A DNA stretch of 64,000 nt from Mariniflexile maritimum (GTDB lineage Bacteria > Bacteroidota > Bacteroidia > Flavobacteriales > Flavobacteriaceae): the NCBI RefSeq assembly GCF_009746565.1, contig NZ_WRPN01000012.1, positions 41,343 to 105,342 on the forward strand. The letters are read 5' to 3'. The notes under the pieces were generated by a model, which saw nothing but the letters and a program-made list of their open reading frames with translations, searched no databases and was not told where the DNA came from. Shown in pieces: positions 17,592-25,933 of the stretch. Positions within the stretch are counted from its first letter, which is position 1; each line of letters begins with the position of its first letter. The translations under genes were made by a program, and so were the position numbers.

Positions 17592-19205
17592 ATGAAAACA
17601 AAATATAAATTATTAATATCAATTTTAGCCATTGCGTTAGGCATACTGTCTTGTAATGACATATACGACAATCTCGATTTACCAGAGGCGAATAGCAGGG
17701 TTATAGTAACCTCTCAAATGAATTTCGCAAACACTATTAGAGTGGGTGGCAGTATTACTTTTGGTGATATTTCGTCTGGTGTTGTATCCAGATTATGGAC
17801 ATTTCCAGAAGGTGTTGCGGATATTGAAGGTTCAGATAATAACGTAACGTCAACAGAACAAAATGTTAAAGCGTTTTTTAATACGCCAGGTACTTACGAT
17901 ATTACTTTAAATCAGGTCTTTAAGGGTGATGCTTATGATTTGAATAGTCCAAATCCTATTGGGAGCAATGTATCTTCTACTATCGTAGTAACAGTACTTC
18001 CAAAAATTAAAACAGTCCTTAAGGCGTTTGCATTAAATGCTGATGGTTCTGTTGGTGCACAATTAAATTTAGCGAATGGTGCAAAAAATCAAATCACTGC
18101 AGGGCGCATGGTTCGATTTATCATAGAATCTGTAGAAGGAGCACCAGCTAATATTGCATGGACAACGGGAGGTACGGTGGTTAATTTATCGACTGATAAA
18201 AAGACGCTCGATGTGCGCTATAACAAAACCGGGAATTATAATTTTCAGCTTTTAGCTAACACTGTAAGACCTTCTGGTGAAGAAAAAACTATTTTCACAG
18301 ACCTTATAACGGTAATACCTTCAACCGACCCTATAAACCTTCTAGAGGTTAAAAAGCAAAATGGTAAAATTACACTTGTATTTAGCAGAGAAATAGATGA
18401 TGCTTCCATTAAGGTTAGTGACTTTTCTATAAAATTAACTGATAAAAACAATGCAACTCTTGCATCTACTATTGCTACAATTGTGCGTAATACTCCAGAT
18501 ACAAATATTCTTACGATAACACTGAATGGTCAAACTGTTTATGATGACGATAAAGCATTAGTCTCTTACAATGGCGTTAATTCATTAGTGTCAAGTGATG
18601 GTGTGTTTTCTACAACGTTTACCGATATACCTGCTACAACTGCTGGTGTTAACATATTGGAGGCCACCAATTATGACTATGGCTATGAAAAAGGCGGCAT
18701 TGTAAGTAACAATTGGAGAAAGTTTACTACTTTTTGTGGCCCATGTACAGCGGCCAATAGCAACTATGTTTATACTAACGAGCAAGTACACTCAGGGAAC
18801 AGCGCTTTTAAATTGACGGTTTTAAATGGGGGAGTTGCAGCTTTGGTAAACACAACAGATGGCGCTGATACTGGTGATATTAACTTCCCATTAGTTTCTG
18901 GTGGTACTTATGAAATTGGCGTTTGGGCTTATCTCCCTAGTTCCAATACATTTGGTTCTAGTGAAGTTGAAATGCGAACGTTTATAAACACAGGCGCTTC
19001 AAATATTGACCCAAATGTAGCTACGCATTACTTTACGCAAGCCTCACCAAAGGATCAATGGGTATATGGAAGTATCAAAGTGACCATTCCAGCTGCCTCT
19101 GCTAAACTTATAATAAGACTTCGAAACAATATAGCGGGTCCTATCAGTCCGGTTACAGTTTACATGGATGACATTACAATTAAAAAATTAAATTTAAGAC
19201 CTTAA
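17592..19205 (+). CDS. PKD-domain surface lipoprotein (SusE-position glycan-binding protein)
   Basis: Likely surface glycan-binding protein associated with the SusCD pair. 537 residues with a lipobox (LGILSC, Cys21). A PKD-like fold follows (about 50-140; the SITFGDISSG ... SRLWTFPEG ... FFNTPGTYDITL pattern), then a second Ig/PKD-like repeat and a C-terminal beta-sandwich of carbohydrate-binding-module type (from about 350, ending MDDITIKKLNLRP). No catalytic motif is seen. It is paralogous in layout to the lipoprotein at 50134, which occupies the same position after the second SusD. A rho-independent terminator follows directly, so the susC operon ends here. Confidence 0.75.
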   Translation: MKTKYKLLISILAIALGILSCNDIYDNLDLPEANSRVIVTSQMNFANTIRVGGSITFGDISSGVVSRLWTFPEGVADIEGSDNNVTSTEQNVKAFFNTPGTYDITLNQVFKGDAYDLNSPNPIGSNVSSTIVVTVLPKIKTVLKAFALNADGSVGAQLNLANGAKNQITAGRMVRFIIESVEGAPANIAWTTGGTVVNLSTDKKTLDVRYNKTGNYNFQLLANTVRPSGEEKTIFTDLITVIPSTDPINLLEVKKQNGKITLVFSREIDDASIKVSDFSIKLTDKNNATLASTIATIVRNTPDTNILTITLNGQTVYDDDKALVSYNGVNSLVSSDGVFSTTFTDIPATTAGVNILEATNYDYGYEKGGIVSNNWRKFTTFCGPCTAANSNYVYTNEQVHSGNSAFKLTVLNGGVAALVNTTDGADTGDINFPLVSGGTYEIGVWAYLPSSNTFGSSEVEMRTFINTGASNIDPNVATHYFTQASPKDQWVYGSIKVTIPAASAKLIIRLRNNIAGPISPVTVYMDDITIKKLNLRP

Positions 19206-19231
19206 CAATCTGTGTTAATTTTATGAAGAAA

Positions 19232-19268
19232 AAAGCTGTCTTATTTTAAATGAGGCAGCTTTCTTTTT
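19232..19268 (+). terminator. Rho-independent terminator after the first SusCD operon
   Basis: A 14-bp stem (AAAGCTGTCTTATT pairing with AATGAGGCAGCTTT through two G-U pairs) with a four-base loop, followed by a CTTTTT tract. It lies 27 bases after the stop of the PKD-like lipoprotein. Confidence 0.85.
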
Positions 19269-19490
19269 AAAAAATATGCTGGAAAAACAAATTAAGAAAA
19301 TCACGAAGTTTTAATCGATAATTACATTTATTAAAATTTTAGTTGACTTCTATATTGATTAATAGTAATCACCAAATTATTTCAAAACTTAATTTACTTT
19401 CACAAGGATAAATACATTAATTACAACAGATTAACCTTCGTGTATTGCTATTCAATTTTAATATTACATCAAAATATTTAAAATATAAAA

Positions 19491-21125
19491 ATGAAAAAAT
19501 TTACATTTCTAATAATTTTATTTGCAGGTATTCAAACATTTGCAACCGATTATTATTTCAGTTTTAAAACTGGGAAAGATACTAACAATGGCACATCCAT
19601 AAAAACTCCTTTTAAAAACCTTTCAATCATAAAGAATTTGAAGTTAAAGGCTGGGGATTGTGTTTTCCTAAAAAAAGGGGAAACGTTTTCTGGCAGTATC
19701 GAATTATTGGGTGTTGCTGGCGAAAGGGATAAACCCATTTTAATTTCAAGTTATGGCAACGGCACCAAAAAGCCAATTGTTGATGCGAAAGGAAGGTTCA
19801 ATGGCATCTTAATCCAAGATTGTTCCAATATTAAAATCAGCAATATTGAAATTACAGCAAATGGCGGAGGTATTGAAGGTTACGTTGAAGGTAAAAACTA
19901 TTTGCGCTGTGGCATACTGATAACTGCGCTACAGGACGGTGTTTTTGAAAATATGATATTGGAAAATCTATACGTTAGGGACATCTTTTTGGAACAAGAA
20001 GGTTTTAACAGAGGTGCCGAAGAAGTTTTAACAGGAAACGGTAACCAAAATTATGGCTGGGGCATTAGGGTTATCAATTCCAATGAAAAAGCCTTACTTA
20101 AGGATATAACAATCTCAAAATGTTTAGTTGATAATGTAGCCCATTCAGGAATTCGATTCACAGGAAATCATGGGCTTAGTACCAGTCACGAAAAAAACAT
20201 TAAAAATGTGAAGGTTTACGACAATCACGTTATTAGAGCTGGAGGTCCTGCCATGCAAGCATCGGTGGTAGATAATATCCATTTTAAAGGAAACACGACC
20301 AACTTTTCTGGAAGTGCAGATGATTCCCGTAAATGGGGACGTGGAAGTGGCTTATGGGTTTGGGGGTGTTTAAATGCTGTAATAGAACATAATATCTTTA
20401 GAAATGCTAATGGACCGGGAGATTCGGCGGGATGCCATATCGATTTTAATAATAAAAACGTCATTGTTCAATATAACCTTAGTGAAAATAATGCTGGGGG
20501 TTTTATTGAAGTATTGGGTAATAACTACAACTGTACTTATCGATACAATGTGAGTATTAATGATGGATCCCGATTGGATATTAAAGGGAAAACTCTAGGA
20601 GCCGGTGTTACCATGATTCTAACAGGGTTTGTTGGTTTTGATAAAAATCCAATCGGCCCTTTTAACACTTATCTGTATAATAATACGATCTATGTAAAAG
20701 AAGGCATAAACCCGGAAATTGGCTTTAACAGACTTACCGATGGGGTGTTAATTGCCAATAATATTTTTTATATTGAAGGAAAACTTATTGAAGACCATCG
20801 AGTTCCTTTTAGGCTGGAAAACGGCCCTATCAAGAACGTGGTTTTTAAGAATAATTTGTATCTCAATGCAAATATTTGGCCTACTGGAGCGATGATTACA
20901 GATATAAGTCCTTTATACGGGAATCCTGAATTCAAGAATTTGGGTGGTCTTGAAATAGAAGATTATATCCCCCAGAATATAGAATTGATAAAAAATAAAG
21001 GGATTGAAATAACCAATATTCCTGGAGATACTATAGGAATCAATGGAGGACTTAAAGTTAAAACAGACATTTTGGGTAATAAAATTAGCGGATTGCCGGA
21101 CATGGGCGCTATTGAAGTGCAATAA
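19491..21125 (+). CDS. Secreted right-handed parallel beta-helix protein
   Basis: 544 residues with a signal peptide (MKKFTFLIILFAGIQTFA). The body has repeated beta-helix rungs (for example IKISNIEITANGG, IKNVKVYDNHVIRAGG, IVQYNLSENNAGG) typical of pectate-lyase-like and GH28/PL6-type folds. The N-terminal GTSIKTPFKNLSIIKNLKLKAGD block matches the capped start of such proteins. I see no diagnostic catalytic set, so lyase, glycosidase or binding protein all remain possible. There is no T9SS tail, so it is probably periplasmic. It stands alone on the plus strand, convergent with the GH117 gene 12 bases away. Related in fold, not obviously in sequence, to the beta-helix protein at 57804. Confidence 0.7.
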   Translation: MKKFTFLIILFAGIQTFATDYYFSFKTGKDTNNGTSIKTPFKNLSIIKNLKLKAGDCVFLKKGETFSGSIELLGVAGERDKPILISSYGNGTKKPIVDAKGRFNGILIQDCSNIKISNIEITANGGGIEGYVEGKNYLRCGILITALQDGVFENMILENLYVRDIFLEQEGFNRGAEEVLTGNGNQNYGWGIRVINSNEKALLKDITISKCLVDNVAHSGIRFTGNHGLSTSHEKNIKNVKVYDNHVIRAGGPAMQASVVDNIHFKGNTTNFSGSADDSRKWGRGSGLWVWGCLNAVIEHNIFRNANGPGDSAGCHIDFNNKNVIVQYNLSENNAGGFIEVLGNNYNCTYRYNVSINDGSRLDIKGKTLGAGVTMILTGFVGFDKNPIGPFNTYLYNNTIYVKEGINPEIGFNRLTDGVLIANNIFYIEGKLIEDHRVPFRLENGPIKNVVFKNNLYLNANIWPTGAMITDISPLYGNPEFKNLGGLEIEDYIPQNIELIKNKGIEITNIPGDTIGINGGLKVKTDILGNKISGLPDMGAIEVQ

Positions 21126-21137
21126 GGAAAACCACAG

Positions 21138-23186
21138 CTATTTTTTAACAAAGAGCACAGATTGTTTGTCTGTATCTCCAACTGTCAAAAAGTAAATTCC
21201 TTTTTGTAAATTATGAATTTCAATGGGTTTGTCAGGGGCGGTTTTTCCTTTTTTTATTCTTTTACCAAAAAAATCATATAATACATAACCTACTTCGGTG
21301 CTGAAGTTTTTAATATTTAAAAATGAACTTGAAGGATTCGGATAAATTATTAGTTCTTTGTTATTTTTTAATAAAAAGGCAGGTACAGAAAGACTGATTT
21401 CACTCTTTTTTTCTAAATAAAATTTATCCATATTCCATTGCCAATCATCACTACCGTTGGCTGTGATACGAATGGTATGGGTGCCTGCTTGAATTTCTAT
21501 AAGTTTATTAGTGTCCCTTAAAAATTCATATTTATCCCATCCTCCAGTATTATTTACTTTGGTGTCTGCTACTACAACGCCATCAATTTGCATTTCTACA
21601 TGCGCATTATTATTAATGGTACCTATTAGATAGGTGAGTTCGTAATTGCCAGATTCAGGAATGTTAACCGTAAATTCCATCCAATCTTGCCTGTTAACAA
21701 AATTGACGCCTGTTGCTGTTCTGTTAACACCATTATAACCACCAGGCGTAAACCCAACGTCATTTTTTGTGGTGATATAACTTTCTGCCTCAATTATTAA
21801 TGCAGAATTTGATGGAGGTATTATGGGTTTAATTAAATCGAAACGCTCTAAATGCATCCAGCCACCTTGAACTTGACCATCCCATTTAAGGACGTGGGCC
21901 AACCCCCAAGAAATTCCAAAGGTTGGTGTAACTCCAGAAGCATTGGGTCTAAAAATTCCTAATGCATCAGGAACATCGGTTGCTTTTCCTGTCATTTCAA
22001 AATTTAAACCATCAGTTGCATATTGCACAGAACCACGTTCGGGGCCATCTAATTTTTGAATAATGGCAATGCCACTATCATAATTCCAAACGCTCACTTC
22101 ATGTCCTGTTGTGGTAATGGGGTTGTATTCAGATTTTACATAAGGCCCTGTTGGTTTATCGGCTATGGCTACACCCCATCTAATTTCGCGCTCTCCACAA
22201 TATTGTTTTTCACCCATGCGTTCTCCTTTATAATACAGGTAAAATTTGTTTTTGTAAGCCATAATACACGGGTCATGTACTTTTTGACTATCAAAATCAC
22301 CCTGCTCTAAAGCATCAAATCTGCTCGTTGAGTTTGGATTCCATATTCCATTATCGGTAGCTCTCAATATAGGCTCTTCAAGTTTTGTCCAAGGTCCAGA
22401 AGGCGAATCTGCAACAGCCATGGCAACGGTGTTTTTTACACGCTGTGTATAGGGGTGCTTCACTGCCTGATATACCAAATAAAATTTATTGTTGTAGGCT
22501 AAAATTTCGGGTGTGAAAACCGAGCGGTCATCAAAACTTCCAGAAGCACCACGTACTACTGCGGGTCCCTGTTCTGTCCATTGATATCCGTCGGGGGATG
22601 TGGCATAATAAATATCGCTATAATCCCAAGGGAAAACGTTGTCATTCACATTGGTTGTTCCAAAATATGTAGAGGGTTGGGAAATTTTATAAGTGTACCA
22701 AACATAATATAACCCATCATATTGAATAATGGCACTTGGGTCGCGGCGCGTATAAGTTGCATTTGGAGCAAAATCTCCAGTTAAATTTGTTTTTTTAAAT
22801 GCCACATTCCATTCGGGATTATCAGGAATATTCGGGGTGTTATAAACGGTGCAATTAGATATATAATTTTCCCAGCGCAGGGTTGCTGCGCTTTTTATTT
22901 TGGCTCTTAATTGTATGGATAAATTTGTTGATGGGGCAAGATTTCTTATGTCTTCAAACATATAACCCTCTTTATTTATCTGTAAGCTACGCTGTGAATT
23001 ATCAGTAACGGAAAAAGTGAATTGCCCATTATTGGTTGTGATGGTTTCTTGATTGGTTTCAACTAATTTTATTTTGGCATTGTTAATGGGGATGCCGGAA
23101 TTTTTATCTGTAACGGTGCCTGAATAAGTTTGGGCCGCCAACTGAAAATAACAACAAAGGGCAACAATGCAATAATGATATTTCAT
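21138..23186 (-). CDS. GH117 alpha-1,3-(3,6-anhydro)-L-galactosidase with CBM6 and T9SS tail
   Basis: Releases 3,6-anhydro-L-galactose from the non-reducing end of agar oligosaccharides. 682 residues: signal peptide, a CarboxypepD-regulatory-like domain (about 20-95), a five-bladed beta-propeller (about 120-440) with GH117-like segments DDRSVFTPEILAYNNKFYLVYQA, KVHDPCIMAYKNKFYLYYKGE and TTTGHEVSVWNYDSGIA, a CBM6-like module (about 465-600, IEAESY ... DWMEFTVNIPESG) and a C-terminal T9SS sorting domain (IIYPNPSSSFLNI ... GIYFLTV). The T9SS tail means the enzyme is exported to the surface or medium, whereas many GH117 enzymes are described as periplasmic or cytosolic. GH43 is the main alternative for the propeller. 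A weak operator-like sequence lies at 23247-23265. Confidence 0.8.
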   Translation of the reverse strand: MKYHYCIVALCCYFQLAAQTYSGTVTDKNSGIPINNAKIKLVETNQETITTNNGQFTFSVTDNSQRSLQINKEGYMFEDIRNLAPSTNLSIQLRAKIKSAATLRWENYISNCTVYNTPNIPDNPEWNVAFKKTNLTGDFAPNATYTRRDPSAIIQYDGLYYVWYTYKISQPSTYFGTTNVNDNVFPWDYSDIYYATSPDGYQWTEQGPAVVRGASGSFDDRSVFTPEILAYNNKFYLVYQAVKHPYTQRVKNTVAMAVADSPSGPWTKLEEPILRATDNGIWNPNSTSRFDALEQGDFDSQKVHDPCIMAYKNKFYLYYKGERMGEKQYCGEREIRWGVAIADKPTGPYVKSEYNPITTTGHEVSVWNYDSGIAIIQKLDGPERGSVQYATDGLNFEMTGKATDVPDALGIFRPNASGVTPTFGISWGLAHVLKWDGQVQGGWMHLERFDLIKPIIPPSNSALIIEAESYITTKNDVGFTPGGYNGVNRTATGVNFVNRQDWMEFTVNIPESGNYELTYLIGTINNNAHVEMQIDGVVVADTKVNNTGGWDKYEFLRDTNKLIEIQAGTHTIRITANGSDDWQWNMDKFYLEKKSEISLSVPAFLLKNNKELIIYPNPSSSFLNIKNFSTEVGYVLYDFFGKRIKKGKTAPDKPIEIHNLQKGIYFLTVGDTDKQSVLFVKK

Positions 23187-23406
23187 AATTTTATATAATA
23201 GGTGAAAAAATATATTATAAATCCTTATTTCTTCTTCCTAAAAACGACTATGCCTATACTTTATAGCATAAATAGTTAAGGTTATTTTTGAAAATTATTA
23301 TTGATAATCTTAATACAGAATGCCGATGTGCTGGTAGCTTCGGATACTATTTGGAAAAGAGAATAATAACTTTAATAATATAAATGACTAAAACCTGAAA
23401 AATTAC

Positions 23407-24333
23407 TTATTCTGGTTTGTAAACGCGAATCCAATCTACGCGCATCACTGTTTTTGCTTCATTGGTTACCGATGGATCTGTAAGAAAGGTAATGCCTTGA
23501 GTTTCTCTCCACGATTGTGCCGCAGCACTTATTATCATGTACATAGGTTTGGTTAAACCGGCTCCATTGGTATAATTTTTAGGGTCAATTTCTGAAGTGG
23601 GGGTTTTCCTAACAAGTTTGCCATCTACATAGTAAGATAACGACCAGGGGTCTTCCCACAGGACACCGTAATTATGGAAATCATCAGACCAAATAGTGTT
23701 TTTGCCATCTGCATACCAAGTAGCTTCACCTGTAGGTTGGTAATCTTGAAAAGGGCTTCTAATAAATACGTGATGGCTTAAATGCAAACGTTTCGAGAAA
23801 TAAGTGTTTGTTTTTTCACCAAAAGCTTCTAAATTATCAATTTCTTCCGTAGAATCTTCACTCAACATCCATACCGCCGATGACAAGACAGATTCACTAA
23901 GTTTTACTCTTACTTCCATGTACATGGGGTACACTGCTTTGGTTTTTGAGGTTACACACCCCGTTTGGATGGTGTTTCCTACTATATTGGCTTTAAATAT
24001 AAGTTCGCCATTAGCTATGGACGATTGCCCAGGTGTGTAGCGGGTTATCCCTGGTCCTGTCCAACCATTAAAAAACGTATCTTGCCAATTGTTGGTAAAC
24101 TCAGTCGATGCTTTTCCATCGGTGTAATTAAATTCACTGGAAACTTTAGGTTGCAAGGTCCATATTTTACCTGTTCCTGCGCTTGGTAAGAATGCCACTT
24201 CACTTACAACGGGAGGGTCGATAATTACTTCTTCGTCTTTGTTAGGGTCGTCTTGTCCGCTACAGCCAAGATATACTATTGCTATAATTAAAATAAGGAG
24301 TATTTTAGAAAAGGTAATTGAAATTTTTCTCAT
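23407..24333 (-). CDS. GH16 endo-beta-porphyranase/agarase lipoprotein
   Basis: Endo-hydrolase that cuts beta-1,4 bonds of porphyran or agar. From the ATG chosen here it has 308 residues: a lipoprotein signal with lipobox VYLGC, then a GH16 jelly roll with the catalytic ExDxxE motif in EEIDNLEAFG (nucleophile Glu164, Asp166, acid/base Glu169). The LHLSHHVFIRSPFQDYQP stretch resembles porphyranase subgroups. The open frame extends to a TTG at 24369 and an ATG at 24351, but the predicted -7 box (24374 to 24367) overlaps the TTG, and other promoters of this regulon place the ATG 29-35 bases past the -7 box, which favours 24333. Porphyranase rather than agarase is inference from motif memory. Confidence 0.85.
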   Translation of the reverse strand: MRKISITFSKILLILIIAIVYLGCSGQDDPNKDEEVIIDPPVVSEVAFLPSAGTGKIWTLQPKVSSEFNYTDGKASTEFTNNWQDTFFNGWTGPGITRYTPGQSSIANGELIFKANIVGNTIQTGCVTSKTKAVYPMYMEVRVKLSESVLSSAVWMLSEDSTEEIDNLEAFGEKTNTYFSKRLHLSHHVFIRSPFQDYQPTGEATWYADGKNTIWSDDFHNYGVLWEDPWSLSYYVDGKLVRKTPTSEIDPKNYTNGAGLTKPMYMIISAAAQSWRETQGITFLTDPSVTNEAKTVMRVDWIRVYKPE

Positions 24334-24366
24334 AACGATTTGTTTCTTCATTAAAAAATAGTTGTA

Positions 24367-24424
24367 CAAAAGTGGCTATTAATTTTGAAATAATATTGAA
24401 TGCTGACTAGACTACAACTAAACA
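24367..24424 (-). promoter_or_regulatory. Promoter with 19-bp operator for the GH16 gene
   Basis: On the minus strand the operator reads TGTTTAGTTGTAGTCTAGT (24424 to 24406). It ends exactly 32 bases before the first base of the -7-like box CACTTTTG (24374 to 24367), the same spacing as at the GH2, susC and T9SS-gene promoters. No good second copy is present 41 bp upstream. Confidence 0.6.
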
Positions 24425-24667
24425 GATATAAAATAGAGATTTTATATGTAAGCTCGTTCCAATAATATAACAAGCAACACTATCTCAAGTAAATGTTTTT
24501 TAGAAAACAATAAATTATGCAATACTTAGAATCTTCATGATATTCATAAACAGTTTATTTTGATTTCATTGTTCCATTATATATGGGTTCTAGTAATCTT
24601 ACAGAAAATAGTATTTAAACGAAGCATATAGGATGGATTAACTTAAAAAAACAAAAAAAATGAACCT

Positions 24668-24725
24668 TGTATAGTTCTAGTCGAGTTGGAATTTATTATT
24701 AAAGTAAGGATGCATTGTAATTTTG
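24668..24725 (+). promoter_or_regulatory. Promoter with 19-bp operator for the T9SS-protein gene
   Basis: The operator TGTATAGTTCTAGTCGAGT (24668-24686) matches the GH16 copy at 16 of 19 positions. It lies 32 bases ahead of the first base of a consensus -7 box TAATTTTG (24718-24725), 31 bases before the ATG at 24757. Together with the GH16 operator it forms a divergent control region in the 420-base gap between the two genes. Confidence 0.6.
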
Positions 24726-24756
24726 AAGTTATTAATTAAACTAATATATCATTATT

Positions 24757-25737
24757 ATGAAAAAAAATTATTTTATTTTAGCTTTCGCTGCGATGGCTTT
24801 TACAGCTCATAGCCAATTAGTAAATTTTAGCGATCCGTCCTATGTTGATGGGCCTTTGCAAAATCACCCACAATGGTTAGTTGGAACCGCGGCACAGTAC
24901 ACTGTTGATGATGCCAATAACCGTATTACAAGTAATGTAGCTTTTTCAAGAGCTATTTATCGTAATCCGTTTAAGGCACCCATAGGACAAAAGATTTCTG
25001 CAACTATTTTGGTGGAATTTGGTGCCCCAGGTGCTGGATTTAACACGAATGACGGTGATTATCTAGGGGTTTTTGGTTTTAGGCCTTTACTGGATGTAAC
25101 TAACAATCAAATTGAGGGTGTGCGTATTCTTTCAACTAATAATGTAACGACAAAGAGTTTATATCTTAATAGTTTTTCTAATAATGTAATGGCACAATTT
25201 GATGGGATGCAGGCTCCTGGAATTTCTTTGGACGGAAAAGGAGTTTATAGAGTTACCATTGAGATTGCGCTTGGAGCAACGGCAGCTACTTCTACATTTT
25301 CCGCTAGAATTGAAAATGTAACCACCGCCGAAACTTCTCCAATAGGTGTTAAAACGGGTATTTATCAAGCCTTATATGATGTTCTTACAAATGGAGATCC
25401 ACTTCAGGGAGGTCGTTTCTTTGTTCATTCACAAAGTATGGGTGCTTTAACTCCTTTTACTGTAAATGAATTTCTTATAGGTGGAGCAACTTTAGGTGTT
25501 TCATCCAACAAAACTGTAGATTTTGCAATTTACCCAAATCCTGCCAATGATGTTTTAAATATCTCTACATCAAGTAAAATGGCATCGGTAGAAGTTTCAA
25601 ATATCACAGGTCAAACCATGTTTACTAAAATTGGTGTAAAGCGTATTGATATTTCATCGTTAAGTAGTGGGATGTATTTTTTAACAGTAAAATCTGAAGA
25701 AGGCGCCTCAACAACCAAAAAATTCATCAAAAATTAG
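24757..25737 (+). CDS. Secreted T9SS protein, possible carbohydrate-binding beta-sandwich
   Basis: 326 residues: signal peptide ending at AHSQ, a central region of about 220 residues rich in beta strands (LVNFSDPSYVDGPLQNHPQW at its start) that resembles concanavalin-like or anchored-lectin folds, and a C-terminal T9SS sorting domain (FAIYPNPANDVLNIS ... GMYFLTV ... KKFIKN). No catalytic motif seen. It has its own operator-bearing promoter and a terminator right behind it, so it is a monocistronic member of the porphyran regulon. A role as a secreted glycan-binding protein is inferred from context; the central domain is not one I can name. Confidence 0.65.
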   Translation: MKKNYFILAFAAMAFTAHSQLVNFSDPSYVDGPLQNHPQWLVGTAAQYTVDDANNRITSNVAFSRAIYRNPFKAPIGQKISATILVEFGAPGAGFNTNDGDYLGVFGFRPLLDVTNNQIEGVRILSTNNVTTKSLYLNSFSNNVMAQFDGMQAPGISLDGKGVYRVTIEIALGATAATSTFSARIENVTTAETSPIGVKTGIYQALYDVLTNGDPLQGGRFFVHSQSMGALTPFTVNEFLIGGATLGVSSNKTVDFAIYPNPANDVLNISTSSKMASVEVSNITGQTMFTKIGVKRIDISSLSSGMYFLTVKSEEGASTTKKFIKN

Positions 25738-25760
25738 CTTGGTAGAGGCTTTTATTTTTT

Positions 25761-25794
25761 AAAAAACTTCTCTTGAAAAGGAGAGGTTTTTTTT
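25761..25794 (+). terminator. Rho-independent terminator after the T9SS-protein gene
   Basis: AAAAAACTTCTCTT pairs with AGGAGAGGTTTTTT around a GAAA loop, with two G-U pairs, followed by more T residues. It lies 24 bases past the stop codon. Confidence 0.85.
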
Positions 25795-25842
25795 AATTAT
25801 TTTTAACAATTGGTTAAAATCATTCAATTAAATTAACAGAAA

Positions 25843-25899
25843 TGTCAAGTTTTTATCCAGCACCTAATTTTTGAATTATGGCTGAAAATGATAACTTTA
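25843..25899 (+). promoter_or_regulatory. Promoter with operator-like site for the GH86 gene
   Basis: TGTCAAGTTTTTATCCAGC (25843-25861) matches the distal operator of the GH2 operon at 15 of 19 positions. It ends 31 bases before the first base of the -7-like box TAACTTTA (25892-25899), one base shorter than at the other promoters, and the box lies 35 bases from the ATG. The last base deviates from the otherwise constant AGT. Confidence 0.5.
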
Positions 25900-25933
25900 A
25901 TGCGCTTTAATATTTTAATAAAAAAGTATTGTT

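Noticed and set aside
19336..19354. ATTTTAGTTGACTTCTATA as an eighth operator copy ahead of the beta-helix gene
   Set aside because: Only 12 of 19 positions match the GH16 copy, the constant TGT and final AGT are missing, and no -7 box lies at the fixed distance.
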